A DNA stretch of 5,825 nucleotides from JBGOUV01 sp041477815 (GTDB lineage Bacteria; Acidobacteriota; Terriglobia; Bryobacterales; JACQDG01): NCBI GenBank assembly GCA_041477815.1, contig JBGOUV010000417.1:1-5825 (forward strand). The letters run 5' to 3'. The notes beneath the pieces are model-generated. The model did no database searches. It worked only from the letters and a program-made list of their open reading frames with translations, and was not told the DNA's origin. Below, piece by piece: positions 1-5,825 of the stretch. The first letter of the stretch is position 1. Every line of letters starts with the position of its first letter. Made by a program: the position numbers and the translations under genes.

Positions 1-2022
1 GCCGTTATTCGGATCGCCCGTGCCTGGGACCAGTTGGCCGTCCGTCAGTAACTGGGGCGCTTTGGCGGGATCGTAGAGCCCGGGCACGAAGGCCGAAATC
101 CTGTTGTTGAAAGCGGCGCCTCCATTGGAGCCGGAGATCAGATAGTAACGAAGACCGGCGTTCACGGTCAGGCGCGATGTCACCTTGATGTCATCCTGGA
201 CATAAAACTCGTTGTCCCATTGGCCGACCTCGGTGGACGGATCCTTGTCGTTCTCCCCGTAGGTGAAAGCCCTGCCGATGAGGAAGTCGGCGAAACCGTT
301 ACCTGTGACGCCGCCGTTGAAGTTGAAGGCGCCCTGTTCGTTGGGATAGTTGATCTGGGCCTTGGTGTGATACATCAACTCGGCCCCGAACTTCAGATTG
401 TGCGTCCCGAGATTCCAGGAGAAATCGTCCTTCCAGGTGTAGATGGGGTTGGAGTTGTTCAGCACGTCGCCCGTGCCGAGGCCCGCGAAACCGTTGGCGA
501 TGGTGATGTCGGGGATGCGGTTGAACGTGTTCGAGGCATACGCCTCCGGGACGCGCAGGCCGGCGGGGCGCTGGCCCCCGAGCGGAGTATTCGAGATCTT
601 GTTGAACGAATAGCCGAAGGTGAACAGGTTCACCATCGCCGGCGAAACCACCGTGGTGAGTTTCGTCGTCAGGTTCTTGCCCGGCTTGCCGAACAGGTTG
701 GGAAAGGTGGGGAGCGGCGAAGCGCCCGGCCGCTTGATGTCCTGGTCCTGGGACCAGGTATCCTGCGCATAGCGCGCGGTCCACATCCAGCCCGGCGAAA
801 AGTTGTGGTCCCAGCGCAGCAGCTCTTCGCGGTAGCGCGTGAAGGAGCGCGTGTTGTAGACGAAATTCTGGGCCCCGGTGCGGTTCGGCTGGGGGAAGAA
901 GGTATTGATGAGTAGTATAGCGTTGGGGTCCAGCTGCGCGGCCGGGATCAGGTTGCCCGGGTAAGCCTGGCCGCTGGGGTCGCGGATCGCCGGACCCCCG
1001 GCAAAGTCGCCGCGCCGCTGCGCCGCGGTGGGAACCTGCGCGGTGAACACGCCGATGGGCGGCGTGGTGAAGCTGTTGATCTGCGGCCCGACGCGGCGCG
1101 CGGCCGACTGCGACCAGAAGAAGAAGTCGCTCGACCGCGAGGTGTTGTATTTGCCCGGAATGTAGAAGGGCCCGCCCAGCGTGTAGCCGAAGTTGTTCAG
1201 CCGGATCGACTGCCGGTCGTTGGCGAAGAAGTTGCGCGCGTCCAGTTTGTCGTTGCGGAAGTACTCGTAGACGTCGCCGTGGAAGTCTTGCGTGCCCGAC
1301 TTGGTGACGATATTAACAATGCCGTACCCGAAGCCGCCGGCGTCGGCCCCGTAGTTGGACTTCTGCACCTTCACCTCGCCGATGGCCTCCATGGGCGGAA
1401 ACAGGTCCAGCCCGCGGTTGCCCCCGGTGTCCATCGCCAGCGTACCGTCGTAGGTATACTTATTCATCGAGATGCGGCCGCCGTGGACGGCCATCAGCGG
1501 GTTGCCTTCCTGGCCCAGTCCCATCTGGCGGCCGGTTTGCTGCGAGACCACGCCCGTGCCCAGCGCCAGGAACTGGGTGAAGTTGCGGCCGTTGATGGGC
1601 ACCTCGGTGACCTGCGTGCCGGAGACGATCGTGGAGATCTCGCCGGTCTCCGTCTTGAGCACGGGAGCGACCCCCTCCACGGTCACCGTTTCGCTCACCG
1701 CCCCGACCTCCAGGTTGAAGTTCACGCGCACGCTGGCGCCGACGTTGAGCAGGATGTCGCGCGCCTCCACGGTCTTGAATCCGGTGGCGGCGGCGCGGAC
1801 GTTATAGAGCCCGGGCTGCAGCGCCAGAACCGTGTAGAGGCCTTCCGAGCCGGCGCGTGCCGAGCGCGCCTGCCGGGTAGCCTGGCTGGTGACGGTCACC
1901 TCGGCATTCGGCACGACGGCCTGGCTCGCGTCGTAGACGAAGCCCGTGATGGCGCCCTGGTTGGCCTCCTGCCCAAGCAGAGCGGTGGAGAAGAGCAGAG
2001 CGGCGGCAAGCGTGCGTCGCAT
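1..2022 (-). CDS. TonB-dependent receptor, Oar-like, with carboxypeptidase-regulatory-like N-terminal domain (partial, C-terminus beyond left edge)
   Basis: This is an outer-membrane receptor of the kind that imports large substrates using TonB/ExbBD energy; the substrate cannot be told. The frame is open for 674 codons without a stop and runs off the window. Seen: a signal peptide (MRRT then a hydrophobic AAALLFSTALL core, cleavage near residue 17); a CarboxypepD_reg-like beta-sandwich at about 23-107 (QPGLYNV at 69-75, FNLEVG at 102-107); SETVTVEG at 110-117; a plug domain at about 120-240 with the NGRNF signature at 144-148; VTKSGTQDFHG at 239-249 and FRNDKLDARNFF at 255-266, a block typical of this family; then barrel sequence (LGGPFYIPGKY at 282-292, DFFFWSQ at 299-305). 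Family members are usually around 1,000 residues or more, so roughly a third is missing. The start at 2022 has AAGGGG eight bases upstream. An in-frame ATG at 2052 has no ribosome binding site and would bury the signal peptide. Family assignment is firm. Confidence 0.93.
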   Translation of the reverse strand, partial: MRRTLAAALLFSTALLGQEANQGAITGFVYDASQAVVPNAEVTVTSQATRQARSARAGSEGLYTVLALQPGLYNVRAAATGFKTVEARDILLNVGASVRVNFNLEVGAVSETVTVEGVAPVLKTETGEISTIVSGTQVTEVPINGRNFTQFLALGTGVVSQQTGRQMGLGQEGNPLMAVHGGRISMNKYTYDGTLAMDTGGNRGLDLFPPMEAIGEVKVQKSNYGADAGGFGYGIVNIVTKSGTQDFHGDVYEYFRNDKLDARNFFANDRQSIRLNNFGYTLGGPFYIPGKYNTSRSSDFFFWSQSAARRVGPQINSFTTPPIGVFTAQVPTAAQRRGDFAGGPAIRDPSGQAYPGNLIPAAQLDPNAILLINTFFPQPNRTGAQNFVYNTRSFTRYREELLRWDHNFSPGWMWTARYAQDTWSQDQDIKRPGASPLPTFPNLFGKPGKNLTTKLTTVVSPAMVNLFTFGYSFNKISNTPLGGQRPAGLRVPEAYASNTFNRIPDITIANGFAGLGTGDVLNNSNPIYTWKDDFSWNLGTHNLKFGAELMYHTKAQINYPNEQGAFNFNGGVTGNGFADFLIGRAFTYGENDKDPSTEVGQWDNEFYVQDDIKVTSRLTVNAGLRYYLISGSNGGAAFNNRISAFVPGLYDPAKAPQLLTDGQLVPGTGDPNNG

Positions 2023-2030
2023 GGGCGAAT

Positions 2031-2036
2031 CCCCTT
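2031..2036 (-). promoter_or_regulatory. Ribosome binding site of the TonB-dependent receptor gene
   Basis: On the minus strand AAGGGG sits eight bases before the ATG at 2022. It decides between this start and the in-frame ATG at 2052, which is preceded by pyrimidine-rich sequence with no Shine-Dalgarno match. Confidence 0.6.
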
Positions 2037-2050
2037 TGGAGTCTGGGAAC

Positions 2051-2079
2051 ATGGTAGGGCAGGACGAGGAGGATGTCAA
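2051..2079 (-). promoter_or_regulatory. Putative sigma-70-type promoter of the TonB-dependent receptor gene
   Basis: On the minus strand TTGACA (2079-2074) matches the -35 consensus exactly. It is followed by a 17-base spacer and TACCAT (2056-2051), four of six matches to TATAAT. Transcription would begin near 2044, leaving a leader of about 22 bases that contains the AAGGGG ribosome binding site. Spacing and position fit well, but the -10 is only moderate and the call is by eye. The element overlaps the ribosome binding site and first codons of the divergent gene. I saw no equally good promoter for that plus-strand gene. Confidence 0.4.
2067..2072 (+). promoter_or_regulatory. Ribosome binding site of the DUF1697 gene
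   Basis: A full AGGAGG ends at 2072. The ATG at 2073 touches it with no spacer and is unlikely to be used. The in-frame ATG at 2082 lies nine bases downstream, a workable distance, so the site places the start at 2082. Confidence 0.65.
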
Positions 2080-2081
2080 AT

Positions 2082-2633
2082 ATGACCGTGGTTATCTCGA
2101 TGCTTCGCGGGGTCAACGTGGGAGGCCACCACAAGATTAAGATGGACGCGCTCCGCGCCCTCTATGTGTCGCTCGGACTGCACCACCCGCAAACCTACGT
2201 ACAGAGCGGCAACGTCATCTTCACGACCGCGGAGCGCAACCTCGTGCGACTGGCCCGCCGGATCGAGAACGGGATCGAGCAAAGTTTCGGTTTCCGCCCC
2301 GACGTCATGCTTCGTACCGCCTCCGAGATGCGCGACGTGGTTGCCGGAAACCCGTTCGCCACGCGGCAAGACATCGAGCCCGGCAAACTCCTGGTCAACT
2401 TCCTCGCCGCTGCTCCCAGCCCGGAAGCTCGCCGCCGGATCCTCCAGCTCCAGACGGACCCCGAGCAATTACGGCTCGCCGGTCGCGAGCTGTACATCTA
2501 CTACCCCCATGGCGTCGGCCGCTCGAAGTTATCGACCGCGGTCCTGGAGCGGACGCTGCAAACCTCCAGCACCGGCCGAAACTGGAACAGCGTCACCAAG
2601 ATGCTTGCGCTGGCCGAGGCGCTGGCGCGATAG
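2082..2633 (+). CDS. DUF1697 domain-containing protein
   Basis: This is a complete 183-residue protein of the DUF1697 family, soluble and of unknown biochemical function. Its length matches the usual size of about 180 residues. Family landmarks are all present: LRGVNVGG near the N-terminus (8-15), YVQSGNVIF (39-47), a central region with NPFA (90-93), YYPHGVGRSKL (140-150), and TGRNWNSVTKM near the C-terminus (164-174). No signal peptide or membrane segment is visible, so a cytosolic location is expected. The start at 2082 is chosen because AGGAGG lies nine bases upstream; an in-frame ATG at 2073 would add only three residues but abuts that site. The gene is divergent from the TonB receptor and convergent with the chimeric frame, ending only eight bases from that frame's stop. 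It has no evident functional link to either neighbour. Confidence 0.9.
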   Translation: MTVVISMLRGVNVGGHHKIKMDALRALYVSLGLHHPQTYVQSGNVIFTTAERNLVRLARRIENGIEQSFGFRPDVMLRTASEMRDVVAGNPFATRQDIEPGKLLVNFLAAAPSPEARRRILQLQTDPEQLRLAGRELYIYYPHGVGRSKLSTAVLERTLQTSSTGRNWNSVTKMLALAEALAR

Positions 2634-2641
2634 GGATGGGC

Positions 2642-2790
2642 TCATTGGCCCAGTCCCAGGCGCCCCAGGATCTTCTGAAACCGCGGGTCCGGCCGAAGCT
2701 CATCGGGCCTGGGATCGCCTTTCGCCCACCACGTCAGCCACCCGGAACGGGCGTCGCAGGACTTCTCCAGCCACTCCAAGGCCTGGTCCC
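2642..2790 (-). repeat. Direct repeat, downstream copy (TPR-tail coding segment)
   Basis: Positions 2651-2790 align to 5259-5398 without a gap, with 124 of 140 bases identical. The block 2660-2692 is identical to 5268-5300 over 33 bases. Similarity stops abruptly after about 2790, where the DinB-derived sequence begins. Both copies encode the same kind of C-terminal tail in the same orientation and frame. Confidence 0.85.
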
Positions 2791-2989
2791 CCTCGGCAAT
2801 GTACTTCAAGGCGGCGGCCTTATCCGGGTTCTCCGGATTCCTAAACGGCGCCGGCGTTCCCTTGCTGCGGGCATAGTACCGCGCATTGGCCCCGGCCATG
2901 TGGGCCATCAAGTCCCCCAAACTCCTCATCTCGGGCGTAGCCTTGAACCCATAGTGTTCAGCCGGCCTCCGTGTGGACCTGCGAGTCAA
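2642..2989 (-). CDS. Chimeric reading frame: truncated DinB-family segment fused to a TPR-protein C-terminal tail (probable gene remnant)
   Basis: This is a 115-codon frame with two unrelated halves. Residues 9-63 resemble the first half of DinB/YfiT-like four-helix proteins: RPAEHYGFKATPEMRSLG (8-25) fits the family's M-P-x-E-x-Y-x-F-K-P-T-P-E-V-R stretch, followed by LMAHMAGAN (27-35), whose His is the usual metal ligand. About 35 N-terminal residues and the later helices with the remaining metal-binding His are absent. From about residue 66 the protein becomes QALEWLEK through PDPRFQKILGR, a copy of the C-terminal tail of the TPR gene at 5250-5825: 38 of 47 residues are identical from Gln69 to the end. 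The only upstream start is a TTG at 2989 with at best a weak ribosome binding site, 26 bases after the kinase stop. Neither half is a complete domain, so I expect a non-functional remnant; read-through expression from the kinase operon is possible. Confidence 0.55.
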   Translation of the reverse strand: MTRRSTRRPAEHYGFKATPEMRSLGDLMAHMAGANARYYARSKGTPAPFRNPENPDKAAALKYIAEGDQALEWLEKSCDARSGWLTWWAKGDPRPDELRPDPRFQKILGRLGLGQ

Positions 2990-3015
2990 GAAGGTCGCCT
3001 GAGAACCGCCGCGTC

Positions 3016-5253
3016 CTACGGCACGAGATTCATGCGTCCCAGCAACTCCGGGAAGCGTGGGTCCGAGCGAATGCCCTCAATAAATGACGCCACCCGGATG
3101 AAGTAAATCAACCAGAAAGACCGGTCCTCCCGAGCCTTTTCGAGCCATTCGAACGCCTGCTCCGTCTCCCCCAGTCCGAGATAGACCACCGCCAGGTCAA
3201 ACGGGGCGACATACCGTTGCTTCGATTGCTGCTCCAGGTCGCGGAGCGCCTTCTGCGCCTCCTCTCTCTGACCCGAAATCGCATAGGCCCAGCCGAGCCA
3301 GCCCCAGACCACTGGGCTGCCTCCGGAAAGCCGCAGCGCTTCCTGGCACTCCGCTAGAGCTTCGACATACATTCCCTTTTGCTTATACGCTATCGCGAGC
3401 AACCAGCGCGCCGGGTGGAAACTCGGGTCCAGCTCGATTCCCTTTCGGTATACTTCGATCGCCTCGTCGCAGCGGCCGGCGGCGAGCAACGTTCCACCCA
3501 GGTTTGCGTGGATAACGGGAAGAAGCGGCTCGATCTCCAACGCGCGCCGGGCGTGTGCGACGGCGTCATCCACGCGCTTCATCGCCAGCAGGGGAATGGC
3601 AAACCAGTAATGCGCGGTGGCAGAGTTGGGGTTTAGTTCGATGGCCCGTTGGAATTCTCTGACGACACCAGCCCAATCCCGATCGTAAAAGCCCTTGACC
3701 AGCCCCAGGCAAGCGTGGGGTTCGGCAAGCGAATCATCGATCTCCAGAGCCTTCAGCGCTGCTTCCTTCGCCCTGGGGACGGCCTCCTTGGCCGAAAGCA
3801 CTTCGTAGGCGCCGTACAGAGCGTAGCAGTCGGCCATACCCGCCCAGGCCAGGGCATAGGCCGGGTCGATTTCGATCGCCTGCTCGAAGCACGCGACCGC
3901 TCGCTGGAGTGTTCTACGGTTCCAGTGGTAGCGGCCCTTCAGATAGAGCTGATAGGCCTCGTTGTTCTCCGTGTGTCGCTTGCCGAGCCGCTTCTGCTCT
4001 TCGCCGGTCAGGCGCACCCGTAACGTCTCCGAGATCTCCCTGGCGATCTCTTCCTCGATCGCGAAGATGTCGGCGGCCTTGCGGTTGTAGCGCTGGCCCC
4101 AAAGCTGCGAGCCGTCCGCGGTATCCACCAGCTCCGCCTGGATCCGCAGGTTGTCGCCCCGTTGCACCACTTTCCCCGTCAGCACGGCCCGGACGTTGAG
4201 CTCGCGTCCGACCGCCTGCGGGTCGGCGTCCCGCCCCTTGTAACGGAACACCGTGGTCCGGGCGGCGACGCGCAGCTTGCCGAGCTGCGACAGGTTATTG
4301 AGGATGGTCTCAGTAATCCCGTCGCTGAAGTACTCCGCATCGGGGTCCCCGCCGGCGTTGGCGAAGGGCAGCACCGCTAGCGAATGCACCGCCTTGTCCG
4401 GACCCGCCGGGCCGCTGAGCATCTCCCGAAAGCGAAAGGCGAGATCCCTGGCCGACTGAAACCGCTCCCCCGGATTCTTCTCCAGGCAGCGCCGGATCAC
4501 CGCCTCGAACTCGGGCGGGACCCCCGACTTACCCAGTCCGGGCGGGTCCTGCCCCAGAATAGCCGCCAGGGTATCGGCAGGCGACGGGCGGCTGAACGCC
4601 CGCTGCCCCGAAACCATCTCGTACAGCACGCCTCCGAGCGAGAAGATGTCGCTCGGCGCCTCCGCCGCGCCGCCTCGCACCTGTTCCGGCGACATATACC
4701 CAACAGTACCCAGTATCGTCCCCACCTGCGTATCCGCTTTTGTCACCGTGTCATCGCCGGACGCTGCCGCCGGCCGGAACCGCGCCAGGCCGAAGTCCAG
4801 AATCTTCACCCGGCCGTCGGTGGTGAGAAAAATGTTCTCCGGCTTCAAGTCCCGATGCGTGATCCCCTTGGAATGAGCCGCCGCCAGCCCCTCCGCCAGC
4901 GCCGTCCCGGTTTCCGCCGCCTTGCGCCAGGCCATGGCGCCGCCTCCCACGAGGCGCGCCCGCAGCGTCTCGCCTTCGAGCAACTCGGTAACGACATAGC
5001 TGACGCCCTGCTCAGTCCCCACATCGAAAATCGCCAGTATGTTGGGGTGCGACAGCGCCGCCACCGCCCGGGCCTCCCGCTCGAACCGCGCCAGCGCCTG
5101 GGCGTCTTGGGCCATCTGCTCCGGCAGGACCTTGATGGCCACGTCCCGCCCCAGCCGCGCATCACGCGCCCGGTACACCTCGCCCATTCCGCCCGCGCCC
5201 AGCGGCGAAACGATCTCGTACGGGCCGAGCCGGGCGCCGGCAGCGAGGCTCAT
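3016..5253 (-). CDS. Serine/threonine protein kinase with FlgO/TolB-N-like domain and TPR repeats
   Basis: This is a complete 745-residue Hanks-type kinase. The catalytic domain (about 10-280) has every key element: glycine loop GAGGMGEV (19-26), VAIK with Lys41, helix-C Glu60, HRDLKPEN with catalytic Asp135, DFG at 153-155, SPE at 188-190, SDIFSLG with Asp202, and Arg264. Threonines at 169, 171, 175 and 179 lie in the activation loop. Residues 290-415 (LAVLPFANAGGD, YFSDGITE, VLTGKV, LWGQRY) match the FlgO/TolB-N-like domain found with TPRs in many adenylate cyclases and CadC-like regulators. TPRs follow from about 444 (repeats near 444-477, 527-557, 561-590, 595-624, 629-658, 663-692), ending in SDPRFPELLGRMNL. 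I see no hydrophobic segment long enough for a membrane helix, so a cytosolic protein scaffold is expected. Its ATG overlaps the upstream TPR gene's stop. The signal sensed and the substrates are not evident. Confidence 0.93.
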   Translation of the reverse strand: MSLAAGARLGPYEIVSPLGAGGMGEVYRARDARLGRDVAIKVLPEQMAQDAQALARFEREARAVAALSHPNILAIFDVGTEQGVSYVVTELLEGETLRARLVGGGAMAWRKAAETGTALAEGLAAAHSKGITHRDLKPENIFLTTDGRVKILDFGLARFRPAAASGDDTVTKADTQVGTILGTVGYMSPEQVRGGAAEAPSDIFSLGGVLYEMVSGQRAFSRPSPADTLAAILGQDPPGLGKSGVPPEFEAVIRRCLEKNPGERFQSARDLAFRFREMLSGPAGPDKAVHSLAVLPFANAGGDPDAEYFSDGITETILNNLSQLGKLRVAARTTVFRYKGRDADPQAVGRELNVRAVLTGKVVQRGDNLRIQAELVDTADGSQLWGQRYNRKAADIFAIEEEIAREISETLRVRLTGEEQKRLGKRHTENNEAYQLYLKGRYHWNRRTLQRAVACFEQAIEIDPAYALAWAGMADCYALYGAYEVLSAKEAVPRAKEAALKALEIDDSLAEPHACLGLVKGFYDRDWAGVVREFQRAIELNPNSATAHYWFAIPLLAMKRVDDAVAHARRALEIEPLLPVIHANLGGTLLAAGRCDEAIEVYRKGIELDPSFHPARWLLAIAYKQKGMYVEALAECQEALRLSGGSPVVWGWLGWAYAISGQREEAQKALRDLEQQSKQRYVAPFDLAVVYLGLGETEQAFEWLEKAREDRSFWLIYFIRVASFIEGIRSDPRFPELLGRMNLVP
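5250..5253 (-). promoter_or_regulatory. ATGA stop/start overlap between the TPR gene and the kinase gene
   Basis: The TGA of the upstream TPR gene (5252-5250) and the ATG of the kinase (5253-5251) share bases. A GGGA lies about eight bases before the ATG, inside the upstream coding sequence. This arrangement is typical of translational coupling and fixes the kinase start, whose glycine loop then lies at the normal distance from the N-terminus. Confidence 0.75.
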
Positions 5254-5398
5254 GATTCCAGTCCCATGCGCCCCAGGATCTTCTGAAACCGCGGGTCCGG
5301 GCGAAGGCTATCGAGCCTGGGATCGCTTTTTGCCCATAAGGTCAGCCAGCCGGAACGGTCGTCGCAGGCCTTCTCCAGCCACTCCAAGGCCTGCTCCT
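5250..5398 (-). repeat. Direct repeat, upstream copy (TPR-tail coding segment)
   Basis: This is the partner of the copy at 2642-2790: 124 of 140 positions are identical over 5259-5398. Here it forms the natural C-terminal end of an otherwise normal TPR reading frame, so this copy is more likely the original type. The two copies lie on either side of the whole kinase gene in the same orientation. Confidence 0.85.
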
Positions 5399-5825
5399 GT
5401 TCGCCCAGGCCGGCATAAATAAAGGCTACGCTGCAAGGATCGACGTACGCGCGTTCACCCCGCTCCAGCAGCTCGCGCAACAGTCTTCGCGCTTCTGTTT
5501 CGTTGCCTGCCGCGGCGCAGGCATGCCCCAGCACCCCCACCCCAAAGGGTAAGCCTCCCAGAAGTTGCCGCGCTTTCCCCAACTCCTGGATGGCTTCCTC
5601 GTACCTGGACTCCAGCTCATAGACCGTGCCCAGCCAAAATCTCAAGAGCGCATAGTCGGGGTCGATCTCCAGCCCTTTCCGGCAGCAAGCTATAGCTTGA
5701 TCATACTTGCGGGCCAGAATGGAAATCACTGCCGCCACGTGCTGGATGATCGGCGACAGCGGCTCCAGTTCCTCGGCGCGCCGGATCTGCCGCTCGGCCT
5801 CGGCATAGCGCCCGCAGAGGCCTAA
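5250..5825 (-). CDS. TPR-repeat protein, C-terminal part, probably a paralogue of the adjacent kinase (partial, N-terminus beyond right edge)
   Basis: The frame is open from the window edge to its TGA, giving 191 residues with no N-terminus. A GTG at 5738 could be read as a start, but the TPR pattern continues unbroken upstream of it, so it is internal. TPR units are visible at about 5-38 (YAEAERQIRRAEELEP), 39-72 (YDQAIACCRKGLEIDP), 73-107 (YEEAIQELGKARQL) and beyond, ending with QEQALEWLEKACDDRSGW and LRPDPRFQKILGRMGL. The same order and the same ending occur in the kinase gene just downstream (EQAFEWLEKAREDRSFW, SDPRFPELLGRM), so the missing part may also be a kinase or another regulator fused to TPRs; that is inference. 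The role is protein-protein scaffolding. The stop overlaps the kinase ATG, so the two are probably co-translated. Confidence 0.85.
   Translation of the reverse strand, partial: LGLCGRYAEAERQIRRAEELEPLSPIIQHVAAVISILARKYDQAIACCRKGLEIDPDYALLRFWLGTVYELESRYEEAIQELGKARQLLGGLPFGVGVLGHACAAAGNETEARRLLRELLERGERAYVDPCSVAFIYAGLGEQEQALEWLEKACDDRSGWLTLWAKSDPRLDSLRPDPRFQKILGRMGLES

Noticed and set aside
2050..2052. Upstream in-frame ATG as the TonB receptor start
   Set aside because: It has no ribosome binding site, would add ten residues before the signal peptide, and overlaps the predicted -10 box.
220..2085. Long plus-strand open frames opposite the TonB receptor (220-915 and 1279-2085)
   Set aside because: They are exactly codon-register antisense to the receptor gene, whose high-G+C codons make the opposite strand open. 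Their translations show no recognisable domain, while the minus strand encodes clear family motifs.
2164..2844. A 226-codon plus-strand frame overlapping the DUF1697 gene in another frame
   Set aside because: The product is a low-complexity Ser/Arg/Pro string, and the overlapping DUF1697 frame has the real family motifs and a ribosome binding site.
2636..3106. A 156-codon plus-strand frame opposite the chimeric frame and the kinase 3' end
   Set aside because: It is antisense to two minus-strand frames with identifiable homology, and has no motif of its own.
4384..5286. A 300-codon plus-strand open frame
   Set aside because: It lies opposite the kinase catalytic domain, is rich in Arg, Pro and His without any motif, and the minus strand carries all kinase signature residues.
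2642..5398. Reading the direct repeats as ends of an insertion sequence or transposon
   Set aside because: They are protein-coding tails in direct orientation; no transposase or integrase, terminal inverted repeats or target-site duplication is seen.
5250..5738. A complete 162-residue TPR gene starting at the GTG at 5738
   Set aside because: TPR helices continue in frame upstream of 5738 to the window edge without a stop, so the GTG codes for an internal valine.

Overview
The window (about 62-65% G+C by eye) reads like a chromosomal segment of an Acidobacteriota genome, probably of the Solibacter/Bryobacter type. This rests on family content rather than any marker gene: an Oar-like TonB-dependent receptor with an N-terminal carboxypeptidase-regulatory-like domain, a soluble Ser/Thr kinase fused to TPR repeats, and a DinB-family fragment. 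The lineage call is an inference.

Layout, left to right. (1) 1-2022, minus strand: the N-terminal 674 residues of a TonB-dependent outer-membrane receptor, cut by the left edge. (2) 2023-2081: a 59-bp divergent intergenic region with the receptor's ribosome binding site and a good sigma-70-like promoter for it, plus the ribosome binding site of the next gene. (3) 2082-2633, plus strand: a complete DUF1697 protein. (4) 2642-2989, minus strand: a small chimeric reading frame, half truncated DinB-family protein and half a copy of the C-terminal tail of a TPR protein; probably a gene remnant. (5) 3016-5253, minus strand: a complete 745-residue Ser/Thr protein kinase with a FlgO/TolB-N-like domain and a long TPR array. 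(6) 5250-5825, minus strand: the C-terminal 191 residues of another TPR protein, cut by the right edge and overlapping the kinase start by four bases (ATGA).

The TPR gene and the kinase are probably co-transcribed and translationally coupled. Their C-termini are related, as is the tail of the chimeric frame, so the right half looks like a tandem array of paralogous signalling genes eroding at its 3' end. The most unusual feature is a 140-bp direct repeat (124 of 140 positions identical, no gaps, including a 33-bp exact block) that brackets the whole kinase gene. The downstream copy has been joined to the middle of a DinB-family gene, replacing that protein's C-terminus.

I found no tRNA, rRNA, CRISPR array, insertion sequence or convincing terminator. 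No stretch over 300 bases lacks a gene. I do not see a clearly new biological system; the notable content is the rearranged kinase/TPR locus.
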